Assembly (NCBI GenBank): GCA_035310145.1
Contig: DATGEL010000080.1
Coordinates: forward strand, 1-55,010
DNA: 55,010 nt
Origin: Dehalococcoidia bacterium
Lineage (GTDB): Bacteria; Chloroflexota; Dehalococcoidia; CAUJGQ01
Direction of reading: 5' to 3'
Each line of letters opens with the position of its first letter. Position 1 is the first letter of the stretch. The notes under the pieces are model-generated. The model did no database searches, was not told the origin of the DNA, and saw only the letters and a list, made by a program, of their open reading frames with translations. The position numbers were made by a program, and so were the translations under genes. This document shows, piece after piece, positions 35,809 to 44,546 of the stretch.

Positions 35809-37086
35809 TCAGCTCGCCCGGGGCGACACCGGCGTGGGCTGCAGGCGGGTGACGCGCACTTTGCGGATGCGCCGGCCGGTGACGGAGAGCACGCGCAGGC
35901 GCAGGCCGTCCACGTCCACCGTGTCGTTCGGCGCCGGGATCTTGCCCAGCCGGTTGATGATCAGGCCGCCCACGGTGTCGAAGTCGCCCTCCGCGACCTC
36001 CACGTCGAACAGCTCTTTCAGCACGTAGACGTTGGCGCTCGCGTCCACCACCGCGTCGTCGTCGCCGGCGCGCACCCAGCTCGGCTCGCCGTGGTCGTAC
36101 TCGTCCTCGATCTCGCCGATGATCTCCTCCACCAGGTCTTCGATCGTCAGCAGCCCCGCCGTGCCGCCGTACTCGTCCACCACGATGGCGATGTGGATCT
36201 TGCGCGCCCGCAGCTCCTTCAGCAGCTCGTCCACCGGCTTCGATTCGGGCACGAACACCGCCTCGCGCGCCAGCGTGCGCAGGGGCACCTCGCCGCCCCC
36301 GCGCGAGAGGTGCGCCAGCAGGTCTTTGGCGTAGATCACGCCGATGATGTTGTCGATCGTGCCGTCGTACAGCGGAATGCGGCTCAGCCCCTTCTCGGCC
36401 ACCAGCGCGGCCACGGCGGCGATCGTGGCGCTCACGCCCACGCCGATGATGTCGATGCGCGGCACCATGATCTCGCGCGCCGTCGTGTCCTCCAGCTCGA
36501 TCACGGCGCGGATCATCTCGCGCTCTTCGGCCTCGATGCCGCCTTCGCTCTCCTCGCGCTCCACCAGGCGCAGCAGCTCCTCGTCGCCCTCCTGCGGCTG
36601 CGGCGCCGGGCGCAAGGGCGGCAGCTTCAGCAGGGCGCGGCCGGGCAGATCGGCCAGCATACCGGGCAGATAGAACAGCAGGCGCAGGGCATTGACCAGC
36701 GGACTGAGCACGGGCAGCCAGCGCTCGGGGTTGCGGGTGATCAGCACGCGCGGCACGCCCTCGATCAGGCAGGCGGCGGCGATCGCCAGCACACCCGTGG
36801 CCACAACAGGCTCGGCCGAGACGCCCGTGCGCCGCACCACCAGCGCTACCGCCGCCGCTACGCCGATCACGAGCCAAACCGTGCGCGCGACGATCAGCGC
36901 GGCGGTCAGCCGTTCACGCTCGAGCACGAACTGGCTGGTGCCTTCCGGCCGCGGCTGGCGCGGGGCAGGCGGGCGTGTGCGGCTGCGCAGGGCGATGAGG
37001 CCGGCCGCCTGGGCCGCGGCCGTGAGGAAGAGCGCGAGGGCGGCGCCGGCTACCAGGCACGCGCCCAACCAACTGTCTGCGTCCAA
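35809..37086 (-). CDS. CorC/HlyC-type CBS-domain membrane protein
   Basis: This 425-residue protein has an N-terminal membrane region (hydrophobic segments near 8-30, 65-85, 92-112 and 125-145; a divergent DUF21/CNNM domain). REMIRAVIELEDTTAREIMVPRIDI then leads into a CBS pair, with YDGTIDNIIGVIYAKDLL and KIHIAIVVDEYGGTAGLLTIEDLVEEIIGEIEDE. A C-terminal CorC/HlyC transporter-associated domain follows (DTVGGLIINRLGKIPAPND). Such proteins are linked to magnesium or cobalt efflux, or to magnesium sensing. The start appears to be TTG, with AAGGTGAT about 12 bases upstream; a shorter start is possible. The stop touches the RHS remnant. Confidence 0.85.
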   Translation of the reverse strand: MDADSWLGACLVAGAALALFLTAAAQAAGLIALRSRTRPPAPRQPRPEGTSQFVLERERLTAALIVARTVWLVIGVAAAVALVVRRTGVSAEPVVATGVLAIAAACLIEGVPRVLITRNPERWLPVLSPLVNALRLLFYLPGMLADLPGRALLKLPPLRPAPQPQEGDEELLRLVEREESEGGIEAEEREMIRAVIELEDTTAREIMVPRIDIIGVGVSATIAAVAALVAEKGLSRIPLYDGTIDNIIGVIYAKDLLAHLSRGGGEVPLRTLAREAVFVPESKPVDELLKELRARKIHIAIVVDEYGGTAGLLTIEDLVEEIIGEIEDEYDHGEPSWVRAGDDDAVVDASANVYVLKELFDVEVAEGDFDTVGGLIINRLGKIPAPNDTVDVDGLRLRVLSVTGRRIRKVRVTRLQPTPVSPRAS

Positions 37087-37255
37087 AGCGGACGGATCAC
37101 CTTACGAACGGCGCCGGAAGTAGCAGCATCCGGCCGCCAAAATTGACGGTTCCATTCTACCGGCTCGGAAGGTGGCCGGTCAAGATACATCGGAGCCGCA
37201 TTGCTTACATAGTGACCGCCTCGCCGCGCCGACACGCGGGAAGCCAACCGGCACA

Positions 37256-37264
37256 TGCTATACT
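37256..37264 (+). promoter_or_regulatory. Extended -10 promoter for alaS
   Basis: TGC-TATACT forms an extended -10 element (TGnTATAmT), in a noticeably AT-richer patch of the 263-base gap between the divergent CorC-type and alaS genes. A start about 37,271 would give an 80-base leader. No T-box-like anticodon structure was recognised in that leader, and nothing else is seen in the gap. Confidence 0.5.
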
Positions 37265-37349
37265 CTGAAAACCTTGCAGCTACCACCTATCCGGACGGCT
37301 CGCTCGTGATGGTAAATCCGGGCGAAACCGCATACATCGAGGCCTTTCC

Positions 37350-39989
37350 GTGTCCAGCGGACTCAGCGACGACGTTCGTGCCCAGTTTCTGCGCTTCTTT
37401 GAAGATCGCGGGCACCGCAGGGTCGCGTCGGCGGGCCTCGTGCCGATCGACGACCCCACGCTGCTCTTCACCAGCGCCGGCATGGTGCCGTTCAAGCCGT
37501 ACTTCATGGGCCGCGCCGTGCCGCCGGCGCCGCGCCTGACCACCGCGCAGCGCTGCTTCCGCACCACGGACATCGACTCCGTGGGCGACATCAGCCACAA
37601 CACCTTCTTCGAGATGCTGGGCAACTTCAGCATCGGCGACTACTTCAAGTCGGATGCGATTCCCTGGGCCTGGGAGCTGGTGACGCGCGGCTTCGGCCTG
37701 CCCAAAGAGCGGCTCTGGAACACCGTCTACACCGACGACGACGAGGCCTTCGACCTCTGGGTGAAGCAGGGCCAGCGGCCGGAGCGCGTGCTGCGCTACA
37801 GCGAAGCCGACGGCAACTACTGGCTCTCCGGCGATATCGGCCCCTGCGGCCCCTGCTCCGAGATCTTTTACGACTTCGGCGAGGAGCTGGGCTGCGGCCC
37901 CGACTGCGAGCCCAAGCACGACTGCCCGCGCTTTCTCGAGATCTGGAACCTCGTCTTCATGGCCTTCTATCAAGAAGCGCCGGGCAAGCGTACGCCGCTG
38001 CCGAAGAAGAACGTCGACACCGGCGCCGGGCTGGAGCGGATCACCCGCGTGCTCGCCGCCGTGCCATCTTCCTACGACACCGACGTCTTCCAGCCGATCC
38101 TCAGCACGATCGGCGGCGTCACCGGCGCCGAGTACGGCCGCGACGACGACACGACGCGGTTGATGCGCATCATCGCCGACCACACCCGCGCCGTGACCTT
38201 CCTGATCGCCGACGGCGTGCTGCCCGCCAACGAGAAGCAGGGCTACGTGGTGCGCCGCCTGATTCGCCGCATGATGTACAGCGGCCGCCTGCTCGGCCAC
38301 GAAGGGCCGTTTCTCGGCACGATCGCCGACGCGGTGATCGACCGGCTGGGCGACGTCTACCCGATCGCGCGGCAGCAGCAGGAGAACATCCGCGCCGCGC
38401 TGCTGGCAGAAGAGCGTCGCTTCGGCGCCACGCTCGAAGCCGGCACCGAGCGGCTGGAGGCGCTGATCGCGGACCTGAGCGGCAAGGGCGACGCGCTGCC
38501 CGGCGAGGAGGTCTTCCGCCTCTACGGGACGTACGGCATTCCCCTGGAGCTGACGGAGGAGATCGCCGCCCGCCACGGCCTGCGCATCGACCGCGAAGGG
38601 TTTGAGCACGAGCTGGAGGTCGAGCGGCAGCGCAGCCAGGCGGAGGGCAAGTTCCGCGACGAGGTCGTGAGCGAGGCACGCGTGCGGCTCGCCGGCGCCG
38701 GCCGCGGCGGCCGCTTCGTCGGCTACGAGACGCTGCGCACGGAGACGTCGATCGAGGGCATCCTCGCCGGTTCCGAGCTGCTGGAGCGGGCGCACGCCGG
38801 CCGGCAGGTCCAGGTCGTGCTGCACGAGACGCCGTTCTACCCGGAGGGCGGCGGGCAGGTGGGCGACGCGGGCGAGATTCGCACCGAGTCCGGCACCGTG
38901 CGCGTCGAGGACACCCGCCGCGACGAGGGGCTGATCCTGCACAGCGGCGTGGTGGTCGACGGCACGATCGCGCTGGAACAGCGCGCCGAGGCCATTGTCG
39001 ACACCGCGCGCCGGCAAAACACGACGCTGAACCATTCCGGCACGCACCTGCTGCACGCCTCGCTGCGTGCTGTCCTGGGCAGCCACGTGCGCCAGATGGG
39101 CTCGCTGGTGGCGCCGGAGCGGCTGCGCTTCGACTACCAGCAGCCCGAGGCGCCGACGGCCGAGCAGCGCCTCGCCGTCGAGCGGCTGGTGAACGAAAAG
39201 ATCCGCCAGGACATTCCGATAACTACCAGGGTGATGAACCGCGAGGCTGCGCTGGGCGAGGGCGTGCTCGCCTTTTTCGGCGACAAGTATGGGGACGAAG
39301 TCCGCGTCGTGGAGATGAACGACGGCTCACACCGCTTCAGCGCCGAGCTGTGCGGCGGCACGCACGTGCACGAGACGGGCGAGATCGGCATGTTGCTGCT
39401 GGTGGGCGACGCCAGCATCGGCGCCGGCATACGCCGTGTCGAGGCGCTTACCGGCAGCCACGCCGAGCGCTACGTGGAGCACCAGATCCACCGGCTGGAG
39501 CGGATCGCGCAGACGCTGGGCACGCAGCCGGAGGGGATCGAGGCGCGCCTCGAGTCGCTGATGGCCGATCTCGACCGCGCCCGCAAGCAGCAGGCCGAAA
39601 CGCAGCGGCAGAGCGGCCGCCAGACGGCCGACGAGCTGGCGGGCGCCGCCGAGCGCGTGGGCGATGTGGGCGTCGTGGCGGCGCGAGTTGACGGAATCGG
39701 TATAGACGGTATGCGCGAGATCGGCGACGGTATCCGCCAGAAGCTGCACCGCGCCGCGATCGTGCTGGGCTCGGCAGGCGACGGGCGCGTGCAGTGCGTG
39801 GTGATGGTCTCGCCGGAGCTGGCGCCGCCGCTGGATGCACGCGAGATCTTGAACCAGGGGCTGGCGACCGCGGGTGTACGCGGCGGCGGCCGGCCACAAC
39901 TCGCCCAGGGCGGGGGCACGAACCCGGCCGCACTCGACCAGGCGCTGGCCGCGGCGCGGCAGTTCATAAAGGAGCGCCTCTCTGGCTGA
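37350..39989 (+). CDS. alaS: Alanyl-tRNA synthetase
   Basis: This 879-residue class II synthetase is full length. The aminoacylation domain has LLFTSAGMVPFKPYF, RLTTAQRCFRTTDID and HNTFFEMLGNFSIGDYFK. SGDIGPCGPCSEIFYD and KKNVDTGAGLERI follow. The editing domain has the metal-binding NHSGTHLLHASLR and CGGTHVHETGEIG (HxxxH and CxxxH). The C-Ala domain ends with GGGRPQLAQGGG. GAGG lies 7 bases before the GTG start at 37,350. An unusual CxxC-rich insert, CGPDCEPKHDCPRF, near residue 184 resembles a zinc knuckle seen in many bacterial AlaRS. The gene heads the housekeeping cluster. Confidence 0.97.
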   Translation: MSSGLSDDVRAQFLRFFEDRGHRRVASAGLVPIDDPTLLFTSAGMVPFKPYFMGRAVPPAPRLTTAQRCFRTTDIDSVGDISHNTFFEMLGNFSIGDYFKSDAIPWAWELVTRGFGLPKERLWNTVYTDDDEAFDLWVKQGQRPERVLRYSEADGNYWLSGDIGPCGPCSEIFYDFGEELGCGPDCEPKHDCPRFLEIWNLVFMAFYQEAPGKRTPLPKKNVDTGAGLERITRVLAAVPSSYDTDVFQPILSTIGGVTGAEYGRDDDTTRLMRIIADHTRAVTFLIADGVLPANEKQGYVVRRLIRRMMYSGRLLGHEGPFLGTIADAVIDRLGDVYPIARQQQENIRAALLAEERRFGATLEAGTERLEALIADLSGKGDALPGEEVFRLYGTYGIPLELTEEIAARHGLRIDREGFEHELEVERQRSQAEGKFRDEVVSEARVRLAGAGRGGRFVGYETLRTETSIEGILAGSELLERAHAGRQVQVVLHETPFYPEGGGQVGDAGEIRTESGTVRVEDTRRDEGLILHSGVVVDGTIALEQRAEAIVDTARRQNTTLNHSGTHLLHASLRAVLGSHVRQMGSLVAPERLRFDYQQPEAPTAEQRLAVERLVNEKIRQDIPITTRVMNREAALGEGVLAFFGDKYGDEVRVVEMNDGSHRFSAELCGGTHVHETGEIGMLLLVGDASIGAGIRRVEALTGSHAERYVEHQIHRLERIAQTLGTQPEGIEARLESLMADLDRARKQQAETQRQSGRQTADELAGAAERVGDVGVVAARVDGIGIDGMREIGDGIRQKLHRAAIVLGSAGDGRVQCVVMVSPELAPPLDAREILNQGLATAGVRGGGRPQLAQGGGTNPAALDQALAAARQFIKERLSG
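39968..39984 (+). promoter_or_regulatory. Ribosome-binding site supporting a CTG start
   Basis: AAAGGAG (39,968-39,974), then seven bases, then CTG (39,982-39,984). This purine run lies inside the last codons of alaS and precedes no other usable start. It decides the start of the following gene. Confidence 0.55.
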
Positions 39990-41934
39990 GGATACCGCTT
40001 CGCAGAGCCACGCCCCTTCGCCACTCGGCTCGCGCCCGCGCCCGCCGCAACCGGAGCCGCCGAAGCCGGACATTCGCACGGTCGCCGGCGCCAACGGCGC
40101 GGCGCTGGTTGACGCGCCGCCGCCCGATCCGCCGGATCCGCCCGATCAAGATGAGGCCTCCACACTGAGGTCCGTGTTGGCCGGCGATGCTGCACCCGAC
40201 GCCGCGCCCGCGCCGCGCCTGTCTCGCCGCCGGGCGTCTGCGCGTTCCGTCGCGCCGCCGCCTGACGAACGTGAGTCCGACGACACCATCGGAGCTGAAG
40301 CGCCCCAGCCGGATCCGCCGCCGGCCGCCGTCGCGGCGGGCAACGGCGTCCTGCCCCATGCCGATGCCGAGGGCAGCCAGTCGGTTGCCGAGACAACGCG
40401 GCTCTCGCTTGACGCGCCGCCCGCCGCAGCCGCGCCGGAGGCAGAGCAGCCGGAATTCGTGGAGCCGCCGCTGCCGGCGCCGGTGCGCCGGCCGGCTCGT
40501 CTCCTGCCGCGCGCTGAGCAAGGCGTAGAGGCGCCGGCGAAGCCGGGGCTGATCGCCCGCATCCTTGCGCCGTTCACCGGTCAGAAGCCGCCGCGTCCGG
40601 CGCCGTCGCGCGCCCTGCAAGTGGCCGAACCCGCCGCCGCGCCGGCCGCGGCACGGCCCAGCCGCCGCGCGATGCGGCCGCTGCCCTGGGGCCGCGACTT
40701 TGCCGCGGCCGTGATCCGCCGTGAGGACTCGCTGACGGCGATCTTCGGCAAGCTCGATGCGGCCGATTCGCCGCGCGTCGCCCTGGTCGCGCCGCGCGGC
40801 AACGAGGAGCTGGCCCGCGCCCTCGGCATGCGTCGCCTGCGCCGCCACGTCGACACGACCGGCAAGGACGTGATGATCGTCACCCACTCCGGGGCGCTGC
40901 GCGGGCGGGCGCGCGAGGTTGGACTGGCGACGGTCGGCAACGTCAAGAAGGTGGACTTCGAGCGCTACGGCCGCGGCGGCGTGCGCGTCGGCGGCGTGAT
41001 CGTGCCGCTGCCGGGCGTCGGCCTGATCGTGCGGCTGGCGGCGTTCGCCGGCGCGGTGGCGCTGCTGGCGGCGGCGGTGCTGCTCTATCTGCCGCAGGCA
41101 ACGGTGCAGGTCTACCCGCAGCTTCAGCCCTTCGCCAATACACTCTCACTCACGCTGGCGACCGACGCGCCCGCGCTCTACAAGCCGGGCGGCGAAGTCC
41201 TCGCCCATCTGCAACGCGCCTCGATCACCCGCACGATCGACTTTCCCGTGAGCGGCCAGGCGACGGTCAAGGCGCCGGACGGCTCCGACAAGCAGGTTGC
41301 GGCTGCCAGCGACGACGACATCAAGCGTGGCACGGCCTTCGCCCAGCAGGTGCTGCTGCGTGAAGGCCGTAAGTCGCTGGAAGACCGCAACAAGGACCAG
41401 GCGCTCTTCCAGGACAGCGCCACGCTCAGCGCCTTCGAGTCGAAGGCCAGCGCCAAGGCCGGAGAGGCGACGGATCTGCTGGAGATCACAGCGTCGGGGC
41501 AGATCTCCATGCTGAGCGCCGACAAGAGCCTGCTGCGCTCGGTGCTGGAGCAGTCGGTGGCGCCGAACGTGGACAAGAACCTGCAGTTCGTGCCCGACAC
41601 CTTCCAGGTCGCGGTGCTGAGCGCGGGCCAGTTCGACAAGGCGAACAACCGCATCGCCGTACAGGTGAAGCTCAGCGAGGGCGCCACCCGCGCCTTCAGT
41701 GTGCCCGCGCTGCGCAAGGCGCTCGCCGGCAAGAGCCGCCATGACGCACAGCAGGCGGTGGTCGAGCGCGTGGACCAGAGCGCCCCGGCGAAGATCGGCG
41801 TGCAGCCCGGCTGGGCGCCCTGGCTGCCGCGCTTCACGGGCCGCATCGATGTCAAGGTCGGCACGCCGACGCCGTCGCCCACGCCATCGCCGACCGCGGC
41901 GCCCACCCCCGCGGCCACGCCAGCGCCGCGGTGA
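39982..41934 (+). CDS. Unknown single-pass membrane protein between alaS and ruvX, probable CTG start
   Basis: The frame encodes 650 residues if it starts at CTG (39,982), or 586 from the GTG at 40,174. Upstream residues are Pro/Asp/Ala-rich (PPPDPPDPPDQDE) exactly like the downstream disordered region, so they look coded. AAAGGAG ends 7 bases before the CTG, ideal spacing, and no ATG/GTG/TTG is in frame there. A cytoplasmic domain follows the disordered part: SPRVALVAPRGNEELARALGMRRLRRHVDTTGKDVMIVTHS, alpha/beta and nucleotide-binding-like. One membrane helix lies near residue 350, then a beta-rich extracytoplasmic part and a Thr/Pro/Ala tail. Similar proteins in Firmicutes and CPR bacteria are loosely called baseplate-J-like. 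Function unknown. Confidence 0.75.
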   Translation: MAEDTASQSHAPSPLGSRPRPPQPEPPKPDIRTVAGANGAALVDAPPPDPPDPPDQDEASTLRSVLAGDAAPDAAPAPRLSRRRASARSVAPPPDERESDDTIGAEAPQPDPPPAAVAAGNGVLPHADAEGSQSVAETTRLSLDAPPAAAAPEAEQPEFVEPPLPAPVRRPARLLPRAEQGVEAPAKPGLIARILAPFTGQKPPRPAPSRALQVAEPAAAPAAARPSRRAMRPLPWGRDFAAAVIRREDSLTAIFGKLDAADSPRVALVAPRGNEELARALGMRRLRRHVDTTGKDVMIVTHSGALRGRAREVGLATVGNVKKVDFERYGRGGVRVGGVIVPLPGVGLIVRLAAFAGAVALLAAAVLLYLPQATVQVYPQLQPFANTLSLTLATDAPALYKPGGEVLAHLQRASITRTIDFPVSGQATVKAPDGSDKQVAAASDDDIKRGTAFAQQVLLREGRKSLEDRNKDQALFQDSATLSAFESKASAKAGEATDLLEITASGQISMLSADKSLLRSVLEQSVAPNVDKNLQFVPDTFQVAVLSAGQFDKANNRIAVQVKLSEGATRAFSVPALRKALAGKSRHDAQQAVVERVDQSAPAKIGVQPGWAPWLPRFTGRIDVKVGTPTPSPTPSPTAAPTPAATPAPR

Positions 41935-41939
41935 GCTTT

Positions 41940-42092
41940 CGGCCCTCATCCCCCGGCCCCTTCCCCCAATCCTGGGGGAAGGGCGATCCTTGAGGACTGG
42001 GCGAGAGGGTCTCGAATTAACCGTTCCGGCTCCGGAGCGCCCGACGCCGGATCACCCGCTCCCAGGATTGGGAGAGGGAGGGGTGAGGGCCG
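41940..42092. mobile_element. MITE-like non-coding element with terminal inverted repeats (copy 2), abutting the ruvX start codon
   Basis: The left end CGGCCCTCATCCCC (41,940-41,953) and right end GGGGTGAGGGCCG (42,080-42,092) are inverted repeats matching at 12 of 13 positions. An 11-bp hairpin, CCCTTCCCCCA / TGGGGGAAGGG (41,958-41,968, 41,973-41,983), sits inside the left end. CTCCCA-GGAT-TGGGAG (42,059-42,074) sits inside the right end. The element starts 5 bases after one stop codon and ends at the base before the ruvX ATG, so it fills the whole gap. The right end supplies GAGGGAGGGG and GTGAGGG, the only purine-rich sequence that could act as the ruvX ribosome site. No transposase is present. 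Confidence 0.65.
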
Positions 42093-42527
42093 ATGCCCCG
42101 GCTGCTCGGCGTGGACGCGGGTGAGGAGCGCATCGGGCTGGCCGTCGGCGACGAGGGCGGGCTCATAGCCGTGCCGCTCGCTATTATTGAACGGCGCGGC
42201 CGCGCCCTCGACCGTGTGGCCGAGGAGATCGCCGCACGCGCGCACGCCGAAGCAGCGGAAACGATCATTGTCGGCCTGCCGCTCAACATCGACGGCACGG
42301 AAGGGCGGCAGGCTAAGCGGGCGCGCGGCCTCGGGCGGCGCATTGCCGCGGCCAGCGGTCTGCCGCTGGCGTACTGGGACGAACGCATGAGCAGCTTCAT
42401 CGCCGAGAGCCGCCTGGCGGAGGCGCGGGCGGCCTCCGTCCGTCGTGGCCGCAGGCACGTCGACGACCTGGCCGCGGCCGTGATCTTGCAGTCGTACCTC
42501 GACGCGCGGCGAGGAGGCGGCGCTTGA
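42093..42527 (+). CDS. ruvX: RuvX/YqgF family Holliday junction resolvase-like nuclease
   Basis: This 144-residue RNase-H-fold protein has LLGVDAGEERIGLAVGDE at the N-terminus with the catalytic Asp, IIVGLPLNIDGTEG with the central strand, and PLAYWDERMSSFIAE and HVDDLAAAVILQSYLD with the later acidic residues. YqgF-family proteins process pre-16S rRNA ends or resolve junctions. The length is normal. The start codon follows directly on a repeat element. The TTGA overlap with mltG (42,524-42,527) shows coupling. Confidence 0.92.
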   Translation: MPRLLGVDAGEERIGLAVGDEGGLIAVPLAIIERRGRALDRVAEEIAARAHAEAAETIIVGLPLNIDGTEGRQAKRARGLGRRIAAASGLPLAYWDERMSSFIAESRLAEARAASVRRGRRHVDDLAAAVILQSYLDARRGGGA

Positions 42528-43618
42528 AGGCGTTCCTGATCGTCGTGGCCGGCTTTGTCGTGGCGGGCGTGTTCGTGCTGGTCGGCTGGCGAGCGATCGC
42601 AAACGTCGGCGGCTGGGCACTGGCAAGCCCGCAGCCGGTCGCCGTCGGCACCCCAGCCGCCGGCAGCGGCCAGACGATCACGATCAAGATCGACAAGGGT
42701 GAGAACGCCCGCACGATCGGCGACAAGTTGCAGAAGGCGGGTGTGGTGCGCAGCGCCACCTGGTTCCGCATGCTCGCCGAGATCGACGGCATCCAGAGCG
42801 ACCTCGCCGCCGGCAGCTACACCTTCCAGCCCGACACCGACACGCAGGCCGTGCTCGATCGCATCAAGGCCGGCTTCTATCAGCCGCAGATCCTGGTCAC
42901 GATCCCCGAGGGGCTGCGCATCGAGCAGGTGGCCGACCTGCTGCAGAAGAAGGGTGTGATCCAGGCGCAGCCGCTGCTCGACGCGATCCACGCCGGCCAG
43001 GCGCCCGCCGATCTGCCCGCCCTCGGCGACCTGCTCGCCGACCGGCCGCAGGGCATCGGCCTCGAAGGCTACGTCTTCCCCGACACCTACTACTTCCCGA
43101 TCAAGGCAACGCCCGCCGACGTCATCAAGGAGATGCTCAACGCCCTCGGCGACCGCTTCGACCCCGAGCTGCGCGCCGCGATCAAGGCCGAAGGGCTGAC
43201 GGACTACCAGGCGCTCACCCTCGCCTCGATCGTGGAGCGCGAAGCGCAGGTGCCGTCCGAGCGGGCGATCATCGCCTCGGTCTATCTCAACCGGCTGAAG
43301 GCGGGCATGCCGCTGCAGGCCGACCCGACGGTGCAGTATGCGCTCACCCAGGATGCGAACAGCGTTTCTTCCTTCGGCTGGTGGAAGCAGGAGCTGACCC
43401 AGGACGACTTGAAGGTGCAGTCGCCGTACAACACCTACGTCAACGCCGGCCTGCCCGCCGGGCCGATCTGCAACCCCGGACGCGACGCGATCGCCGCCGT
43501 CGCCCACCCCGCGCAAACGACGTTTCTCTATTTCGTGGCCAAGGGCGACGGCAGCCACGCCTTCGCGACGACACTGGCCGAGCACAACGCCAACGTGCAG
43601 AAGTACCAGAGGCAGTAG
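42524..43618 (+). CDS. mltG: Endolytic transglycosylase MltG
   Basis: This 364-residue protein has one N-terminal membrane helix (FLIVVAGFVVAGVFVLVGW) followed by a LysM-like segment (KGENARTIGDKLQKAGVV). The YceG/MltG catalytic domain contains LEGYVFPDTYYFP and ALTLASIVEREAQVPSERAIIASVYLNRL, with catalytic Glu near residue 238. QADPTVQYAL and YNTYVNAGLPAGPICNPG follow. MltG cuts nascent glycan strands and sets their length. GAGGAGG precedes the TTG start by 6 bases. Its presence indicates a peptidoglycan wall, notable because some Chloroflexota lack one. Confidence 0.93.
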   Translation: MKAFLIVVAGFVVAGVFVLVGWRAIANVGGWALASPQPVAVGTPAAGSGQTITIKIDKGENARTIGDKLQKAGVVRSATWFRMLAEIDGIQSDLAAGSYTFQPDTDTQAVLDRIKAGFYQPQILVTIPEGLRIEQVADLLQKKGVIQAQPLLDAIHAGQAPADLPALGDLLADRPQGIGLEGYVFPDTYYFPIKATPADVIKEMLNALGDRFDPELRAAIKAEGLTDYQALTLASIVEREAQVPSERAIIASVYLNRLKAGMPLQADPTVQYALTQDANSVSSFGWWKQELTQDDLKVQSPYNTYVNAGLPAGPICNPGRDAIAAVAHPAQTTFLYFVAKGDGSHAFATTLAEHNANVQKYQRQ

Positions 43619-43622
43619 GCGT

Positions 43623-44504
43623 ATGCCGCAGCCCGCCCTGATCGGACTGATCGGCGACCCGGTCGGCCACTCGATCTCGCCCGTCTTCCAGCAGGCCGCG
43701 CTCGACGCGCTCGGCATCGCCGCCCGCTACGAGCGCTGGCAGACACCGGCGGCGGACCTGCCGGCCCGCATCGCTCTGCTGCGCCACGAGCCCTACCTCG
43801 GCGCCAACGTGACCGTGCCGCACAAGGAGGCCGTGCTCGCGCTGCTGGACGAGGTCGATCACCTTGCCCGCCGCGCCGGCGCCGTGAACACGATCCGGCG
43901 CGAGGGCGATCGGCTGCTCGGTTTCAACACCGACGTGGCCGGCTTCCGCCGCGCCCTGCGCGAGGCCGGCGGCTTCGACGCGGGCGGCAAGCGCGTGATC
44001 GTGCTCGGTGCGGGCGGCGCGGCGCGGGCTCTGATCCTGGCGCTGGCGCAGGAGGGCGCGGCCACCGTCGCCGTGGCCAACCGACATGCCGAACGCGCCG
44101 AGCGGCTGGTGCGCGAGCTGCGCTCCGACGCGGCGCCGGACCTGGTCACGTTGCCCTGGGCGGAAGCGACGAACGCGGCGGCGCTGCGCGGCGCCAACCT
44201 TTTGCTACACTGTACGACGCTGGGCATGGCCGGATCGGACGGCGCGGACGTCTCGCCCGTGGCGGCGGAAGCGCTGCACGCGCGGCTGTTCGTCTGCGAC
44301 ATCGTCGCCAATCCGCTTGAGACGCCGCTGCTCGCGGCGGCGCGCGCGAAGGGGGCGCGAACCCTGGGCGGGCTGCCGATGCTGGTCTACCAGGGCGCCG
44401 CCGCCTTCACCCTCTGGACCGGGACCGCGGCGCCGGCAGACGTGATGCTCGCCGCCGCCGAGCGGGCGATGGCCGGACCGGCTGCGAAGTCTGGTATAGC
44501 CTGA
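43623..44504 (+). CDS. aroE: Shikimate dehydrogenase
   Basis: This 293-residue NADP-dependent enzyme reduces 3-dehydroshikimate to shikimate. Its marks are GDPVGHSISPVFQQAAL (shikimate-binding Ser-x-Ser), NVTVPHKEAVL (catalytic Lys), GAVNTIRR, GFNTDVAGFRRAL (catalytic Asp), VLGAGGAARAL (cofactor loop), VANRHAERAERL (Arg for NADP phosphate) and MLVYQGAAAFTLWTG. It begins 5 bases after mltG. aroKB, two genes downstream, supplies two other steps of the same pathway. Confidence 0.95.
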   Translation: MPQPALIGLIGDPVGHSISPVFQQAALDALGIAARYERWQTPAADLPARIALLRHEPYLGANVTVPHKEAVLALLDEVDHLARRAGAVNTIRREGDRLLGFNTDVAGFRRALREAGGFDAGGKRVIVLGAGGAARALILALAQEGAATVAVANRHAERAERLVRELRSDAAPDLVTLPWAEATNAAALRGANLLLHCTTLGMAGSDGADVSPVAAEALHARLFVCDIVANPLETPLLAAARAKGARTLGGLPMLVYQGAAAFTLWTGTAAPADVMLAAAERAMAGPAAKSGIA

Positions 44505-44546
44505 CCTGGCCGCGGAGCGGCGGCCATCTGAGAAAGCGCGGGAACC

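Noticed and set aside
37270-37349. A T-box riboswitch in the alaS leader
   Set aside because: The 80-base leader is too short for the T-box core and no antiterminator sequence was seen.
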